Positions 60,601 through 64,000 of a stretch of 64,000 bases of DNA are shown one piece after another (within the stretch, counting starts at the first letter, position 1; each line of letters opens with the position of its first letter). The DNA is from Sitta carolinensis (Eukaryota; Chordata; Aves; Passeriformes; Sittidae). The DNA is taken from assembly GCA_032173965.1 (NCBI GenBank), contig CM063283.1, positions 35,751,743 through 35,815,742 on the forward strand. The letters run 5' to 3'. The notes beneath the pieces were generated by a model, which was given only the letters and a program-made list of their open reading frames with translations, made no database searches and was not told the origin of the DNA. The position numbers were made by a program, and so were the translations under genes.

Positions 60601-63600
60601 TTTATTGTTAATTACATCCATGTTAAATTAGAGCACATCAGTTTAAGCCATATGATAATAGATTCTGGATTTCTGTCATCTAGATTCAGGAAGTTTCCTT
60701 ATTAGCTTTTGTCCTTTTCCTTAACATCAGAGTCCCCCTTCCCCCAGTACATTTAAGAAATGATTGCTTATCTGTTCCTCAGGATTGTTCGCTGGAACAA
60801 TGTTTGTCAAAGTGTCACTTTGCAGCTTGTACTGCTATTCATCTATTGCCAATTCTGTATTTTTTGTTATTGTTTGGTGTACCATTTCCTAATAAAGAAG
60901 GAGATTGTTGCTGCCAGACAGAAATATAGGAACCTTCTCTGACCATAACAGATCTTCTTCCATTCCATTCAGAAAAGTGATGCAAAGATCATTTTTCTAG
61001 GTCACTAGGAAGGTCACCCCTTCATTTTCCTGCCTTCATGGCTTCCTGGTTTATCCTGCAGCAAAAAATCGAATAATTTGTCTCTGCTTTAAAGAGCACA
61101 CATGACCTAGCTCCACCTCCATTGCTGCTTTTCTCTCCTTTGCTACTGAAAGATCATCTACCCTTGCTAATCAGTCAAATTTGCTGAAATTCATAATTTC
61201 ATTGTTCTCTTTGTCAAAATACAATAAAAAAGTCCCATGTGTAAACTGCTATGCTGTTAGAAGGGTGATTGATTGGTAAAACTGCCCCAGATTTGTCTCC
61301 CTGATTCCCTTTGTATGGTGTTACCTTCTCTCATCTAGGCTTGAATCATAAGCTGTCTGAAACAGGGATGTTGCTGAAGCACAAAATCTAGTCCCTGGCT
61401 AGATAAATCAGTAAGTAATAACTGCAGCAGAAGAAGTTGAATAATAAAGTATACACTTTACATAGTTAGAAACATAGTTAAACATAGTTAAAACTACTCA
61501 TTTATTTTAAAAATAGGTGGGTTTGAATTCTGTATTAGCACTTTTAGGGGAAAATAACAAGTGCCTGTTTTGGTAAGAAATTTTCTCATCCTTGCTGTTT
61601 ACCACTGTGTCTCCTGCTGAGACATCCTCAAGAAGAGTTGCTCACATCATTTGTAATTGCTTAGCCTTCCATGTAGCTCTAGCAAAGCTTCCAAGAGACT
61701 ACAGAGAAGCAATACCAACGAACTTCAGAAGAGCCAGGCTGAAATACATCAGGATCTGATCTGGCTAATCTGAGCACCAAACTGAATGGACAAATAATTT
61801 TAAAAGGGGTTAAGGACCTCTAATTTAAGAAGGGGTTAAGAACCTCAAGATAGCATCACTTCAGTAAGACGTGAACAATCCAGCAGATTCAAACAAAAGA
61901 TGAAAGACTTCCTAAAGGCAAAAAAGTTCAAATGGATCAAGCCAAAATCAATATGCAGATCTTTAAAAGAGACATGATACGACTACCTCACAAAGTCTGC
62001 CAAGAAGGAAGCTGTGATTCTTTTGAAGTGAAAAGTGCCCATGATAAGTAGAGCAGAAGGGAAGAGTCAGCAGAAGTCCTGTGCTTGCAATGAACTACTG
62101 TAGGAGGCAGCTGTACTTGAAACTGTGTGGGGACTCATCAACAGTGATATTGGGATGAGAAATGTTAATTACAACTGAACAGCCTCTTGTTTTGGCAGAA
62201 ATCCCAGGACAAAGTGCTGGCACTTGGGCTGCAGATGCGATATTTTATAACATTCCTTATGTTAAGAAGTGCTATAGTTTCCTCTTTTTCATATGTTGGT
62301 TACAGATGAAATGAAAACAGATTTTTTTTCTTTTAGATAGAATCTCAAGGTTTTATAGGGACTGCAGTAATAGGCTGATGGTGAGAAGTGTGGATTTTCT
62401 TTTCTCTGGAGCTTAGAAAATTTAGTTGTTGTTTAAACATCAAGTATAATACCAAGGTGAAAGTCAATTCAGTGATTATCATACTGGGATTGTGGTAGAT
62501 ACAAACAACTTCACTAATTTATTGAGGAAAATTCAATACTGTACTGAATTTGTAAGTAGCTTGCAAAGGCAATTATGCACTGAGCAAACAAGTTACACAC
62601 CAGTAGTCCTGAGACAGCGGGCTCAGCCTATGCCTGAGGAACACTCTCAGAGTTCCCAGAGACTTGGTGATTTGCAAGGGGAACAGACTGCCACCATGAT
62701 TTCAGTGTTGACTGCATTGCTCCATGACTTACATCACATTTTGTGCAGGACACACTTTCCTTGTTAAATTTGAACATATTTGGCATACTATCTGTAGAAA
62801 CATCGGCTGGGTTGGAAGTACCTATCCTCTACAAAATTCACCAAGATTTAAAACACTTTCATGTTCCTCATTAGGATGTAACTAGACTTTGAGAACTAGT
62901 GAGATTTTAGGATGTTTTATAGAACTGAGTCCTTCGGAACTGCACATACGCAGTGGTGACTTTGGTGACTTTAAATCACAGAAGTTTACTTGATTGTTTG
63001 TTCTATGGGTTTTTTAAACCATTTTTATTTAGACCTGTGTTACCTTTCTTACCAAGGAGGCATAACCTACCTCACTCTAAACCTCAACCTCATTTTCTCA
63101 GTGTGTTCTCTTTGTAAAGATAAAAATTCCTTAAAGAAGTTGGTGATAAAATTCAAGGACCTGCTGGACTATATTATGTAAAGCTCCTCAGTTAAAAATT
63201 AATGTTAGTAGTTTGGGTCAGGCATAACTTTCTTCTTCCTCCTCATCCTTTATAAAGGCTTTCCTTCAATATCACATTAACCTACCTACTTTATCATTAA
63301 ACACTCATTGACCTTACAAGCTTGATTTCAAATTTTTCCTGAATAATCATCAAGGAATGCAGCACTGTTAGAGCTATTCCACACTATATAGATTAAGATT
63401 AAAAATTTATTAAAGTGGAAGAGAGACTGATGACCTTATCCTAATGTCTGGACAACAACCTTGCTGGAAGAGACCAGGTTCAAATGACTTCATAATGTGT
63501 TAATGTAGGCATCATTCAATGTATGAGCAATATGAATTGAAGCAGTGAGGTAACTAAAATGCAAAAACATAGTTTTTATGTTACTAGAACTTTATGCCAA

Positions 63601-64000
63601 CAGATCTGAGGAGAGACAAATACTTCCAGGATTGGCAAAGAACACCTGAATTAAACAAGATTTCCTTGTAACTTCATCTTTTCCTAAATATGTACTAGAA
63701 TAAATGTAGCAGAATAGTAAGAAAAAGAAGGTCTTAAGCAAGAGTGGGAGATACCTAAAGAAAAGAATGCATGCATTGCAAAACTTGAAATATGCAATAG
63801 CACCTAGACTTGACTTATTAATTTATTTGCCGATGTAGGTAATTTAAATTGAATAATGCCATCAGTATTACATAACCTATGACAATGAGTGTAATATTTA
63901 ACTGACCACATTTATTCTCAATTTTGTATTTTCCAGAATTCTTCATTGACCTTTAGGAAATACTTTCCTACTCTCCAAGTGGAGTTGCCTAAGTGGGTTA
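54666..64000. other. Stretch with no recognised gene or repeat
   Basis: AT-rich throughout. ORFs of 60-148 codons (for example 56207-56464, 57475-57921 on minus, 62492-62767) show no domain and no firm splice sites. No RNA gene, CpG-rich promoter or named repeat could be supported. Very old repeats may be missed by eye. Confidence 0.45.

Noticed and set aside
1..64000. CRISPR arrays, rRNA, tRNA genes or bacterial-type operons
   Set aside because: None seen. CR1, MIR-like and LTR repeats and splice-like signals mark this as vertebrate DNA.

Overview
This window looks like intergenic or intronic DNA from a bird, most likely a passerine. The evidence is several CR1 LINE 3' ends, two faint MIR-like SINE relics, and LTR elements of types I know from songbird genomes. 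The sequence is AT-rich with no CpG-island-like promoter and no complete host gene. The species and this reading come from repeat recognition by eye, not from a database search.

Layout. Positions 106-236 may be the last coding exon of a plus-strand gene, with a possible poly(A) signal at 652. A solo LTR with a 6-bp target duplication lies at 6395-6981. CR1 tails lie near 11.65, 19.3, 20.0, 26.3 and 54.6 kb. A near-perfect 42-bp palindrome (18322-18415) sits beside an LTR-like TATA/poly(A) pair. A minus-strand old LTR at about 30.84-32.54 kb has been invaded by a 683-bp CCCTT-type microsatellite. Two more open, splice-flanked segments (27533-27671 and 38487-38649, both +) are possible exons of an unrecognised gene. 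The rest holds nothing I can name.

The centrepiece is at 45.8-53.8 kb. A solo LTR (45766-47019) is followed 110 bp later by a complete ERVL/spuma-like provirus (47130-53778). The provirus has two 675-bp LTRs, a 5-bp target duplication (GCCAA), a tRNA-Lys-like primer binding site, gag and pro-pol in two uninterrupted frames (no indels seen) broken only by stop codons, and no env.

Comparing the LTRs base by base gives 35 sites with G in the 5' LTR and A in the 3' LTR, all within 47303-47801. There are 6 sites with T in the 5' LTR and C in the 3' LTR, all within 47134-47312. Only one other difference exists. No change runs the other way. GG dinucleotides thin out from 5' to 3', and tryptophan codons have become stops. 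This is the footprint expected of a cytidine deaminase acting on single-stranded DNA during reverse transcription. The copy therefore appears young but dead on arrival.
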